A stretch of DNA of 7,486 bases from Bacteroidales bacterium UBA6248. Its GTDB lineage: Bacteria; Bacteroidota; Bacteroidia; Bacteroidales; Lentimicrobiaceae. The position numbers and the translations under genes were made by a program. The notes under the pieces were generated by a model. The model made no database searches. It was not told the origin of the DNA and saw only the letters and a program-made list of their open reading frames with translations. Each line of letters begins with the position of its first letter. The first letter of the stretch is position 1. Of this stretch, positions 1 through 6,230 are shown one piece after another. The stretch spans positions 1 to 7,486 of the forward strand of contig DJVU01000051.1 in the NCBI GenBank assembly GCA_002441345.1. Reading direction: 5' to 3'.

Positions 1-40
1 TTTTTTACAGAAACCCAAAAGACTTAAATTCGCCAAACCA

Positions 41-68
41 TTGCACAAGAAATTTGTTAATAGATTCA
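41..68 (+). promoter_or_regulatory. Possible promoter of the men operon
   Basis: The 81-base leader before menI is AT-rich (about 31% GC by count) compared with roughly 50% in the genes, so it is the natural place for the operon promoter. Bacteroidota promoters use a -33 TTTG/TTG box and a -7 TAnnTTTG box. The best pairing I see is TTG at 41-43 with TAGATTCA at 61-68, which has a slightly short spacing of 17 bases and matches only 4 of the 6 fixed -7 positions. GAAATTTG at 49-56 matches 5 of 6 but has no clear upstream box. Neither is convincing, so the exact site is uncertain. The T-run at 1-6 could be the tail of an upstream terminator, but its stem would lie outside the window. Confidence 0.25.
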
Positions 69-81
69 CAATTTTACTGCC

Positions 82-498
82 ATGCTTACCGAATTAACGC
101 TTGCCGAACTCAATGCCATGTGTCCCGGCACCCTTATGGAACAACTGGGAATTGTTTATACTGAAATCGGCACCGATTACCTCTGTGCCACCATGCCCGT
201 TGATCACCGTACGAAACAGCCGGCCGGGCTTCTGCACGGAGGAGCTTCCGCCGCCCTGGCCGAATCCCTGGGAAGCATGGGATCCGTGGCCGTTACCAAC
301 AACCGTCAGGCAATCGTCGGGATAGAAGTGAACGTAAATCACCTGCGTAAGGTTACCGAAGGCACGGTATATGGAAAAGCTACCCTGATCATGCGCTCGC
401 GCCGCCTGCATGTATGGGAGATAAAAATAAGCAACGGCAAGGGTGAGCTGGTATGCATTTCGCGCCACACCATCATGGTTCTGGAGCCTCAGGCATAA
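82..498 (+). CDS. menI: 1,4-dihydroxy-2-naphthoyl-CoA thioesterase (hotdog fold, MenI/YdiI type)
   Basis: This predicted cytosolic 138-residue enzyme hydrolyses DHNA-CoA to DHNA and CoA, the step between MenB and MenA. Its length fits a single-domain hotdog thioesterase of the PaaI/YdiI group. The segment at residues 39-62 closely matches my memory of E. coli YdiI (MenI): PVDxRTKQP, then GLLHGGAS, then the active-site helix. Glu61 in LAES aligns with the catalytic Glu63 of YdiI, and His52-Gly53-Gly54 form the conserved HGG turn. The start at 82 gives an N-terminus (LxELNAM) that aligns with YdiI. No Shine-Dalgarno sequence precedes it, as is usual in Bacteroidota. It is the first gene of the operon, and menF starts 4 bases after its stop. 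Hotdog thioesterases often act on several substrates, so the assignment rests on both sequence likeness and context. Confidence 0.92.
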   Translation: MLTELTLAELNAMCPGTLMEQLGIVYTEIGTDYLCATMPVDHRTKQPAGLLHGGASAALAESLGSMGSVAVTNNRQAIVGIEVNVNHLRKVTEGTVYGKATLIMRSRRLHVWEIKISNGKGELVCISRHTIMVLEPQA

Positions 499-502
499 TA
501 TT

Positions 503-1603
503 ATGAGTAGTATAATTTCTTCATTAAAGGAGCTGCACCGTCTCCTTGCCGGCACTTCCGCGGGATTTGCCTCCTGGCGGATGCCGGGTCAGCCGGAACC
601 CGTTACCATTGTGAGTACCGGCGGTTGCCAAACCCTTCCGGATGTACTTCCCGGGGATCAGAATTCAGGTTTTATTCTAGCCCCCTTCCTGCCGGGAAAG
701 CCTGCCAGCTGGCTGAACGCCGATCTCACCTTCAATGGTTTTACATTTCCGGAAGTTGCCGTGGAAAAATATCCCGCTGCAGCGGAAACACCCTCTTCCT
801 TTCCTTTTGAAGCCACCAGAGAGGAATACCTGACCCAGCTGCGCAAAGTGATCGCCCGTCTTCGTGACGGTGAAGCGCAAAAAGTAGTTTTGTCACGAAC
901 CATTAGCATTAGTTTTCCCAATCTTACAGACGCGAGCATGCTTTTTCACGAACTCTGCAGGATGTACCCCGATGCGTTTGTGTACCTGGCGGGATTGCCC
1001 GGAAAGGGACTTTGGGCCGGAGCCACACCCGAAGTTTTGCTTAAAGCCGGAGATGGAAACATCAGCACCATGGCGCTGGCAGGAACCCGGAAAGTGGGAA
1101 CCACCGGCTACTGGGGTGAAAAAGAAATTGCCGAACACGAATGGGTAAGCCGTTATATTAACGAAAACCTTGAAGCTGCCGGAGCAACCGGAATCTCTGT
1201 TACCGGACCCGAAACCATAACGGCCGGAAAAGCAGAGCATCTGAGAACCTGTTTTATGGCAATGCTTCCGCAGAAAAACCTGAGCGCTCTTATCCGGGCG
1301 CTGCATCCTACCCCTGCCGTATGCGGATGGAGCAAAGAAAAAGCACTGAAAATAATCGCCGATACCGAAAAATACGATCGGGAATATTATGCAGGATACT
1401 TAGGACCCATTAACTCCGGCGGAAACACCAACCTGTTTGTTAACCTGCGGTGTATGCAGATAAAAGGCAGAAAAGGCATACTGTACGCCGGAGGAGGCAT
1501 CACCGCCGCTTCGGATCCGGAAGCCGAATGGGAAGAAACCGTGCTGAAAAGTTCCACGATTTTGGCAGCTACCGGAAAATTCCTGAATTTAGCGTATTCT
1601 TAA
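503..1603 (+). CDS. menF: Isochorismate synthase
   Basis: This enzyme isomerises chorismate to isochorismate with Mg2+ and commits chorismate to menaquinone. The 366-residue protein has a short, variable N-terminal part (about 1-103) and a chorismate-binding domain (about 104-355). Visible key residues are Lys127 in KVVLSR (the general base of MenF/EntC enzymes), Glu177 in ATPE (the general acid), ALAGT at 191-195, Glu211 in EHEWV (Mg2+), HLRT at 246-249, and Glu342 in the AEWEET stretch near the C-terminus (Mg2+). Ala193 occupies the position of the nucleophilic Lys of PabB, which argues against aminodeoxychorismate synthase. The frame is open back to an ATG at 443 inside menI, but the ATG at 503 is preferred because it avoids a 56-base overlap and leaves a 4-base gap. 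It is shorter than E. coli MenF (431 residues) at the N-terminus. An EntC-like role in siderophore synthesis is unlikely given the neighbours. Confidence 0.95.
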   Translation: MSSIISSLKELHRLLAGTSAGFASWRMPGQPEPVTIVSTGGCQTLPDVLPGDQNSGFILAPFLPGKPASWLNADLTFNGFTFPEVAVEKYPAAAETPSSFPFEATREEYLTQLRKVIARLRDGEAQKVVLSRTISISFPNLTDASMLFHELCRMYPDAFVYLAGLPGKGLWAGATPEVLLKAGDGNISTMALAGTRKVGTTGYWGEKEIAEHEWVSRYINENLEAAGATGISVTGPETITAGKAEHLRTCFMAMLPQKNLSALIRALHPTPAVCGWSKEKALKIIADTEKYDREYYAGYLGPINSGGNTNLFVNLRCMQIKGRKGILYAGGGITAASDPEAEWEETVLKSSTILAATGKFLNLAYS

Positions 1604-1613
1604 AACACCGGCA

Positions 1614-3305
1614 ATGAGTCAGGAACATCTTAACGTAATGGCCTCCATCCTGGCCGGAAAAGGGATCACGCACGTTGTAGTCTCCCCGGGTTCGCGCAAC
1701 GCCCCCGTCATCATTGTGCTGAACCAAACGGGTCATTTCCGCCTGCACAGCATCGCCGACGAGCGCAGTGCCGGATTCTACGCCCTGGGACTTGCACAGC
1801 AGACCGGCAATACCGTAGCTTTGCTTTGCACTTCGGGATCGGCAGCCCTTAACTACGCGCCAGCCCTTGCCGAAGCTTTTTATCAGAAAATTCCCCTGCT
1901 GGCGATTACTGCCGACCGCCCCCCGGAATGGATCGACCAGGGCGACGGACAAACGATACGGCAGCTTAACGTCTTCAGCAATTTCATCCGGAAATCGTTC
2001 AACCTGCCCCAATCTATTGAAAATCCCGGGAACCGCTGGCATTTCGAGCGTATGGTGAACGAAGCCGCCGACCGCTGCCTGTTTCCCGTCCCGGGACCCG
2101 TGCATCTGAATCTGCCCCTGGCAGAGCCCCTCTACGACCTGCAGCCTGCAGCACCCGGACAAAAAGCAAACATCATCTCCCTTGCCGGAAATAAAACACT
2201 GCTCAGCGATTCCGCCCTGGAAGAGCTTGCCGGAATCTGGAACGCTTCGCCTGCCAAGCTTATCCTTGCCGGACAGCTTCACCCGAACAATAAACCCGGC
2301 AAGCTGCTCGACAAACTGGCTGGCGATCCTACGGTTGCCGTTTTCACCGAAAGCACATCCAACCTGTACAGGGATGGATACACCGGCTGCATCGACCGTA
2401 CCATTGAGGGATTGAATGAAAACAACTTCGCGGAATACCGCCCCGGCATTTTGCTTACCTTCGGGGGAGCCATCGTCTCGAAAAAAATAAAGGCGCTTCT
2501 GCGGAAGATGAAACCACACCACCACTGGCACATAAATGCCGATCCGGACGATTTTCACCTCGATACCTATCAGTCGCTTACCCTGACCCTGCCCGTTCAG
2601 CCCGAAACCTTCCTGGAACAAATCGTGCCGCACATCAGATTTACCGAAGGCAGCTATGCAAACCTGTGGCATAAGCGGAACGCTCTACATCTGAAAAATC
2701 ACAAAGCCTTTGCGGAAAAAGTACCCTATTCCGATTTCCGGGTTTTCGACACCATCCTATCACACCTTCCGGCTGAAACCCACCTGCATCTTGGCAACAG
2801 CACACCGGTACGTTATGCCCAGCTGTTTGAAGCAGCATCGCGCTTTCCCAACTGGTCGAACCGGGGCACAAGTGGTATCGACGGCTGTGTATCCACCGCT
2901 GCGGGAGCAGCATGTATCTGCCCGCATCCCGTGACCGTGATTACCGGTGACATCGGTTTCTTTTACGACAGCAACGCGCTTTGGAACACCAGCCTTCCCG
3001 GAAACCTCAGAATCATTCTGATCAACAACGGAGGAGGTAATATATTCAGAGTTATTCCGGGTCCCGACCGGTACGAAGAGCTTGAAGAATTCATTGAAAT
3101 GAAACACCAATTCACGGCCGAAGGCATTGCATCCGCATTCGGGCTTCGCTATTACAAAGCCTGCAATATAGAAACACTGGAAAAAGCTTTGAATGCCATC
3201 TTTACCGAACAGCCGGACGACGGTCCCGTGCTGCTGGAGGTAAGCACACCCGCCGAAACCAGCGCAGGAGTATTAAGAGATTATTTTAAATTTATTGCAT
3301 CATGA
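1614..3305 (+). CDS. menD: 2-succinyl-5-enolpyruvyl-6-hydroxy-3-cyclohexene-1-carboxylate (SEPHCHC) synthase
   Basis: MenD is a thiamine-diphosphate enzyme that decarboxylates 2-oxoglutarate and adds the succinyl-semialdehyde unit to isochorismate. The 563 residues match the usual length (E. coli 556). The N-terminal PYR domain (about 1-185) has SPGSRNAP at 24-31, the ThDP-activating Glu50 in ADERSAGF, TSGSA at 73-77 and TADRPPE at 99-105. A central domain spans about 190-360. The C-terminal PP domain (about 370-563) has NRGTSGIDG at 416-424, a MenD signature, and the diphosphate/Mg2+ motif from Gly445-Asp446 to Asn471-Asn472. In MenD this motif has the form GDxxFxYD...NN instead of the common GDG...NN. 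The gene starts 10 bases after menF and its stop overlaps the menB start (ATGA). Nothing appears damaged. A long antisense reading frame crosses its first half but looks like a shadow. Confidence 0.98.
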   Translation: MSQEHLNVMASILAGKGITHVVVSPGSRNAPVIIVLNQTGHFRLHSIADERSAGFYALGLAQQTGNTVALLCTSGSAALNYAPALAEAFYQKIPLLAITADRPPEWIDQGDGQTIRQLNVFSNFIRKSFNLPQSIENPGNRWHFERMVNEAADRCLFPVPGPVHLNLPLAEPLYDLQPAAPGQKANIISLAGNKTLLSDSALEELAGIWNASPAKLILAGQLHPNNKPGKLLDKLAGDPTVAVFTESTSNLYRDGYTGCIDRTIEGLNENNFAEYRPGILLTFGGAIVSKKIKALLRKMKPHHHWHINADPDDFHLDTYQSLTLTLPVQPETFLEQIVPHIRFTEGSYANLWHKRNALHLKNHKAFAEKVPYSDFRVFDTILSHLPAETHLHLGNSTPVRYAQLFEAASRFPNWSNRGTSGIDGCVSTAAGAACICPHPVTVITGDIGFFYDSNALWNTSLPGNLRIILINNGGGNIFRVIPGPDRYEELEEFIEMKHQFTAEGIASAFGLRYYKACNIETLEKALNAIFTEQPDDGPVLLEVSTPAETSAGVLRDYFKFIAS

Positions 3306-4126
3306 CAAGCAAACGTAACTGGACAACGATAAAAGAATACGAAGAGATCCGATTTGATTTTTTCGAGGGGATCGCACGCATCACCATCAACCGGCCGCGC
3401 TACCGCAACGCATTTACGCCCGATACCATCAAAGAGATGATCGATGCCATGCACCATTGCCGCGAGAACGATAAAATCGGTACGGTGGTGATCACCGGCG
3501 AAGGCGACAAAGCCTTCTGCAGCGGGGGCGATCAGAACATAAAAGGCCACGGCGGGTATGTGGGCAAAGACGGAATTCCGCGCCTGAACGTGCTGGATCT
3601 GCAGAAACTCATCCGTTCCCTTCCCAAGCCCGTGGTTGCTATGGTCAACGGCTATGCCATAGGCGGAGGACATGTACTGCATGTGGTATGCGATCTGAGC
3701 ATAGCATCCGATAATGCCATCTTCGGGCAAACCGGTCCCAAAGTCGGAAGCTTCGACGGAGGTTTCGGCTCTTCCTACCTTGCCCGCATCGTCGGACAGA
3801 AAAAAGCACGCGAGATCTGGTTCCTCTGCCGCCAGTATTCGGCTCAGGAAGCCCTCGAAATGGGACTAGTAAATAAAGTCGTGCCTTTTGATCAGCTTGA
3901 AGATGAAGTGGTTGACTGGTGCAAGACCATGATGCAGCGAAGTCCGCTTGCCCTGCGTATGCTGAAGCTTGCCATGAATGCCGAACTCGACGGGCAGGCG
4001 GGACTTCAGGAGCTGGCCGGAAATGCCACCCTGCTCTACTACCTTACCGAAGAGGCTCAGGAAGGCAAACGGGCGTTCCTTGAGAAACGCGATCCCGACT
4101 TTCAGAAGTTCCCGAAATTTCCCTGA
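3302..4126 (+). CDS. menB: 1,4-dihydroxy-2-naphthoyl-CoA synthase
   Basis: MenB is a crotonase-fold enzyme that cyclises o-succinylbenzoyl-CoA to DHNA-CoA by an intramolecular Claisen condensation. The 274-residue protein is very similar throughout to E. coli MenB (285 residues). SGGDQ at 74-78 and GYAIGGGH at 117-124 provide the oxyanion-hole glycines. The QTGPKVGSFDGG stretch at 143-154 holds Gly145, Ser150 and Asp152, equivalent by alignment to E. coli Gly156, Ser161 and Asp163, and Tyr247 matches Tyr258. The Gln-Thr-Gly at 143-145 marks the type I, bicarbonate-dependent form, in which bound bicarbonate acts as the base. The conserved ending GQAGLQELAGNAT...TEE is present at 231-251. The start codon shares an ATGA with the menD stop, so the two are probably translationally coupled. 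Its stop codon lies inside an inverted repeat that begins the gap to menA. Confidence 0.98.
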   Translation: MTSKRNWTTIKEYEEIRFDFFEGIARITINRPRYRNAFTPDTIKEMIDAMHHCRENDKIGTVVITGEGDKAFCSGGDQNIKGHGGYVGKDGIPRLNVLDLQKLIRSLPKPVVAMVNGYAIGGGHVLHVVCDLSIASDNAIFGQTGPKVGSFDGGFGSSYLARIVGQKKAREIWFLCRQYSAQEALEMGLVNKVVPFDQLEDEVVDWCKTMMQRSPLALRMLKLAMNAELDGQAGLQELAGNATLLYYLTEEAQEGKRAFLEKRDPDFQKFPKFP

Positions 4127-4143
4127 GAATTTCTCAGAATTTC
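4114..4143 (+). promoter_or_regulatory. Inverted repeat across the menB stop codon
   Basis: CTGAGAA (4123-4129) and TTCTCAG (4131-4137) form a perfect 7-base inverted repeat around one central T. Outer arms GAAATT (4114-4119) and AATTTC (4138-4143) extend it to 13 pairs with a three-base bulge (4120-4122) on the left side. In RNA the innermost pairs would open to make a loop. No T-run follows, so it is not a classical terminator. It could be a processing or stability hairpin separating menB from menA, a weak attenuator, or a chance feature. The menB stop (TGA, 4124-4126) lies in the left arm, so ribosomes finishing menB would melt it. Confidence 0.4.
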
Positions 4144-4170
4144 ACGGAAGTTACGACGATACAAACGCGA

Positions 4171-5079
4171 ATGAAAAAACAAAAGCTTAAAGCCTGGATA
4201 CGTGCTTCGCGGTTAAGAACCCTGCCACTGGCATTCTCCTGCTCCCTTATGGGCAGCTTTGCAGCCTGGCACGACGGAGCATTCAGCCCTGCTGTATTCT
4301 GGATGGCACTTATCACTACCCTCTTCCTGCAGGTACTGAGCAATCTTGCCAACGACTACGGCGATTCGGTGAACGGAGCCGATAATATTCTCCGGGTAGG
4401 ACCGGCGCGTACCGTACAGAGCGGAGCCATAAGCCGCGAAGAGATGAAAAGTGCCGTGATCCTGACCTCCATTCTTGCATTTATGTCGGGAATTATACTG
4501 ATAGGTGCCGGAATAGGGTTTTCATTCTCCCCGGGATGGCTGGCATTTCTGGGGCTGGGACTTCTGGCTCTCGCAGCTGCCATTACCTATACTGCCGGTT
4601 CAAAACCTTACGGATATGTAGGTCTGGGCGACCTGTTCGTATTTCTCTTCTTCGGGCTTACCGGAGTAATGGGGACCTATTTCCTGCATACGCAAACCCT
4701 TAATGCAGACATACTCCTTCCGGCAACGGCAGTCGGATTTCTTAGTACCGCCGTGCTTAATCTCAACAATATGCGCGATGTGCAGGGCGATGCCCTTTCG
4801 GGGAAAAATACCCTGGTGGTGAAATTCGGCAGTAAAACAGCCGCCTGGTATCATGCCTTCCTGATTCTAGGTGCCCTGATTGCACTCATTGTATGGACAC
4901 TCCTGAACTACCGCCATCCGGCTCAATTCGTCTTTATTATCACCATGCTGTTTTTTGTTCCTCACATCTCCCTGGTTTTCAGAAATAAAGTCCCCGCTGA
5001 GCTGGATCCTCAACTAAAAAAACTGGCACTCACCACGTTTCTTACTGTAATCCTGTTCGGCCTTGCACTGATGCTGTAA
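4171..5079 (+). CDS. menA: 1,4-dihydroxy-2-naphthoate polyprenyltransferase
   Basis: MenA is an integral membrane prenyltransferase of the UbiA superfamily. It joins DHNA to a polyprenyl diphosphate with loss of CO2, giving demethylmenaquinone. The 302 residues match the family length. The first Asp-rich motif is at about 58-71 (NLANDYGDSVNGAD), with Asn61, Asp62, Asp65 and Asp71 expected to bind diphosphate-Mg2+. The second is at 198-207 (LNNMRDVQGD), with Asn199, Asp203 and Asp207. Hydrophobic stretches at about 20-33, 42-58, 95-115, 121-141, 150-170, 180-197, 226-243, 250-270 and 284-302 fit the usual eight or nine helices. The basic N-terminus (MKKQKLKAWIRASRLRT) should face the cytosol. 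The ATG at 4171 follows a 44-base gap with an inverted repeat and no Shine-Dalgarno sequence. Only 2 bases separate it from menC. The NNMRD motif and the neighbours favour MenA over UbiA or chlorophyll-type enzymes. Tail length cannot be read from the sequence. Confidence 0.96.
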   Translation: MKKQKLKAWIRASRLRTLPLAFSCSLMGSFAAWHDGAFSPAVFWMALITTLFLQVLSNLANDYGDSVNGADNILRVGPARTVQSGAISREEMKSAVILTSILAFMSGIILIGAGIGFSFSPGWLAFLGLGLLALAAAITYTAGSKPYGYVGLGDLFVFLFFGLTGVMGTYFLHTQTLNADILLPATAVGFLSTAVLNLNNMRDVQGDALSGKNTLVVKFGSKTAAWYHAFLILGALIALIVWTLLNYRHPAQFVFIITMLFFVPHISLVFRNKVPAELDPQLKKLALTTFLTVILFGLALML

Positions 5080-5081
5080 GT

Positions 5082-6152
5082 ATGCTGCGCGCCTCCATCC
5101 ATAAACATACCCTGATCTTCAAAGATCCCGCAGGAACCTCAAGGGGGGTGCTGTACAACAAGCCTGTATGGTATCTGCTGCTGCGCGACACCAGAGACGA
5201 AAGCACTACAGGCATAGGAGAATGCGGCATCATACCGGCACTCAGCGCAGATGACAGGCCGGATCTTGAACAACAGCTTGAACGTCTCTGCGACGAAATC
5301 AACCGGCACGGAACAGCCGACTTCACCGGACTTACCGAATGGCCCTCTATACGTTTTGCCCTGGAAACAGCCCTTGCCGACCTGAACGGAGGAGGACAGC
5401 GGATTTTGTATGAAAGTCCTTTTACGAAGGGTAAAAAACCTGTTCCCATAAACGGACTGGTGTGGATGGGTGACGAAGAATTCATGGTCCGGCAGGTGGA
5501 TGAGAAGCTGGAAAAAGGGTTTCGTGTGATAAAGCTGAAAGTGGGTGCCATTGATTTCAACCGGGAACTAGAAATTATTCGCTCGATACGGAAACGTTTC
5601 AGCGAAGAGCAGATTACCATCCGGCTCGACGCAAACGGAGCTTTTTCTGCCGAAGAAGCAGCCGGTAAACTCCAGCGCCTTGCTGAATATGGTATTCACA
5701 GCATCGAACAGCCGATCAAAGCCGGCAGGCCGGATCTCATGGCCCGTATCTGCAGAAATTCGCCCATTCGCGTTGCCCTCGACGAGGAACTGATTGGCGT
5801 ACACCACACCAGTGAAAGAATAAAACTTCTTGACGAAATCCGTCCCGCATACATCATACTTAAACCCTCACTGCTCGGAGGATTTGAATCCGCTCGCGAG
5901 TGGATAAAACTGGCAAAGGACAGAAACACTGACTGGTGGATTACCTCCGCACTGGAATCAAACATCGGGCTGAACGCCATCGCACAGTGGACGGCCACGT
6001 TAAATAATCCGCTGCCGCAGGGACTCGGAACCGGAGCGCTTTATACCAACAACATCCCCTCGCCACTAACGGTAAGCAACGGAAACCTCTGGTACCATAC
6101 TGAAAAGAAATGGCAGCCCGAAAGCATTGGAATAAAAATGCCCGGGGAATAA
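5082..6152 (+). CDS. menC: o-Succinylbenzoate synthase (enolase superfamily)
   Basis: MenC dehydrates SHCHC to o-succinylbenzoate, forming the aromatic ring. The 356-residue protein has an N-terminal capping domain (about 1-110), which includes the conserved GIGECG at 44-49, and a C-terminal barrel (about 118-330). The catalytic set of the muconate-lactonising-enzyme subgroup is complete: Lys151 and Lys153 in the KLK motif, metal ligands Asp183 (RLDANGAF), Glu209 (IEQP) and Asp234 (ALDEE), and Lys261 (ILKPSLLGG) on the opposite face. LGTGALYTNN at 315-324 resembles the C-terminal loop of known MenC proteins. Sequence alone does not cleanly separate MenC from N-succinylamino-acid racemases or dipeptide epimerases, but its place between menA and menE settles the role. 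The start at 5082 lies 2 bases after the menA stop, with no Shine-Dalgarno sequence, so translation is probably coupled. Confidence 0.95.
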   Translation: MLRASIHKHTLIFKDPAGTSRGVLYNKPVWYLLLRDTRDESTTGIGECGIIPALSADDRPDLEQQLERLCDEINRHGTADFTGLTEWPSIRFALETALADLNGGGQRILYESPFTKGKKPVPINGLVWMGDEEFMVRQVDEKLEKGFRVIKLKVGAIDFNRELEIIRSIRKRFSEEQITIRLDANGAFSAEEAAGKLQRLAEYGIHSIEQPIKAGRPDLMARICRNSPIRVALDEELIGVHHTSERIKLLDEIRPAYIILKPSLLGGFESAREWIKLAKDRNTDWWITSALESNIGLNAIAQWTATLNNPLPQGLGTGALYTNNIPSPLTVSNGNLWYHTEKKWQPESIGIKMPGE

Positions 6153-6168
6153 TGAACATGTAAAACCA

Positions 6169-6208
6169 CCGGATAAATCCGTCAACCGCATCCGGAAAAG
6201 GGATTTAT
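6169..6208 (+). promoter_or_regulatory. Structured leader before menE with overlapping inverted repeats
   Basis: The 78-base gap between menC and menE contains three related pairings. CCGGAT (6169-6174) can pair with ATCCGG (6190-6195). CGGAT (6170-6174) can alternatively pair with ATCCG (6177-6181). ATAAATCC (6173-6180) can pair with GGATTTAT (6201-6208). The first and third overlap by only two bases, so they could form an H-type pseudoknot or compete as alternative stems. The element ends 11 bases before the AGGAG at 6220-6224, a position from which it could influence menE translation. No known riboswitch class is recognised, and short repeats like these can arise by chance. Confidence 0.3.
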
Positions 6209-6219
6209 AAAATACAGAC

Positions 6220-6224
6220 AGGAG
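6220..6224 (+). promoter_or_regulatory. Shine-Dalgarno sequence of menE
   Basis: AGGAG ends 6 bases before the menE ATG at 6231, a good spacing. None of the other six genes has a comparable sequence, which fits the general weakness of Shine-Dalgarno use in Bacteroidota. It supports 6231 as the true start and suggests that menE is initiated independently, whereas menB and menC probably rely on coupling. Confidence 0.6.
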
Positions 6225-6230
6225 AAACGA

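Noticed and set aside
443..502. Upstream ATG for menF inside menI
   Set aside because: The extra 20 residues look like out-of-frame menI sequence (Trp-, Arg-rich), and the ATG at 503 gives normal operon spacing.
94..555. A 153-codon minus-strand frame opposite menI
   Set aside because: It shows no family resemblance and covers a clear hotdog thioesterase gene; judged a shadow.
503..1603. menF as anthranilate or aminodeoxychorismate synthase component I
   Set aside because: There is no tryptophan-binding N-terminal motif, PabB's nucleophilic Lys is replaced by Ala193, there is no glutamine amidotransferase partner, and all neighbours are men genes.
1569..2672. A 367-codon open frame on the minus strand opposite menD
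   Set aside because: Long antisense frames are common opposite codon-biased genes. Its translation shows no recognisable motif, and the plus strand carries an unmistakable MenD.
5042..5620. A 192-codon minus-strand frame opposite menA/menC
   Set aside because: It is Ser/Arg-rich and low in recognisable motifs, typical of a shadow, and lies opposite the conserved MenC N-terminal half.
6169..6208. preQ1 or another known riboswitch before menE
   Set aside because: Although an H-type pseudoknot can be drawn, the conserved sequence of known classes is absent and menE is not a usual target.
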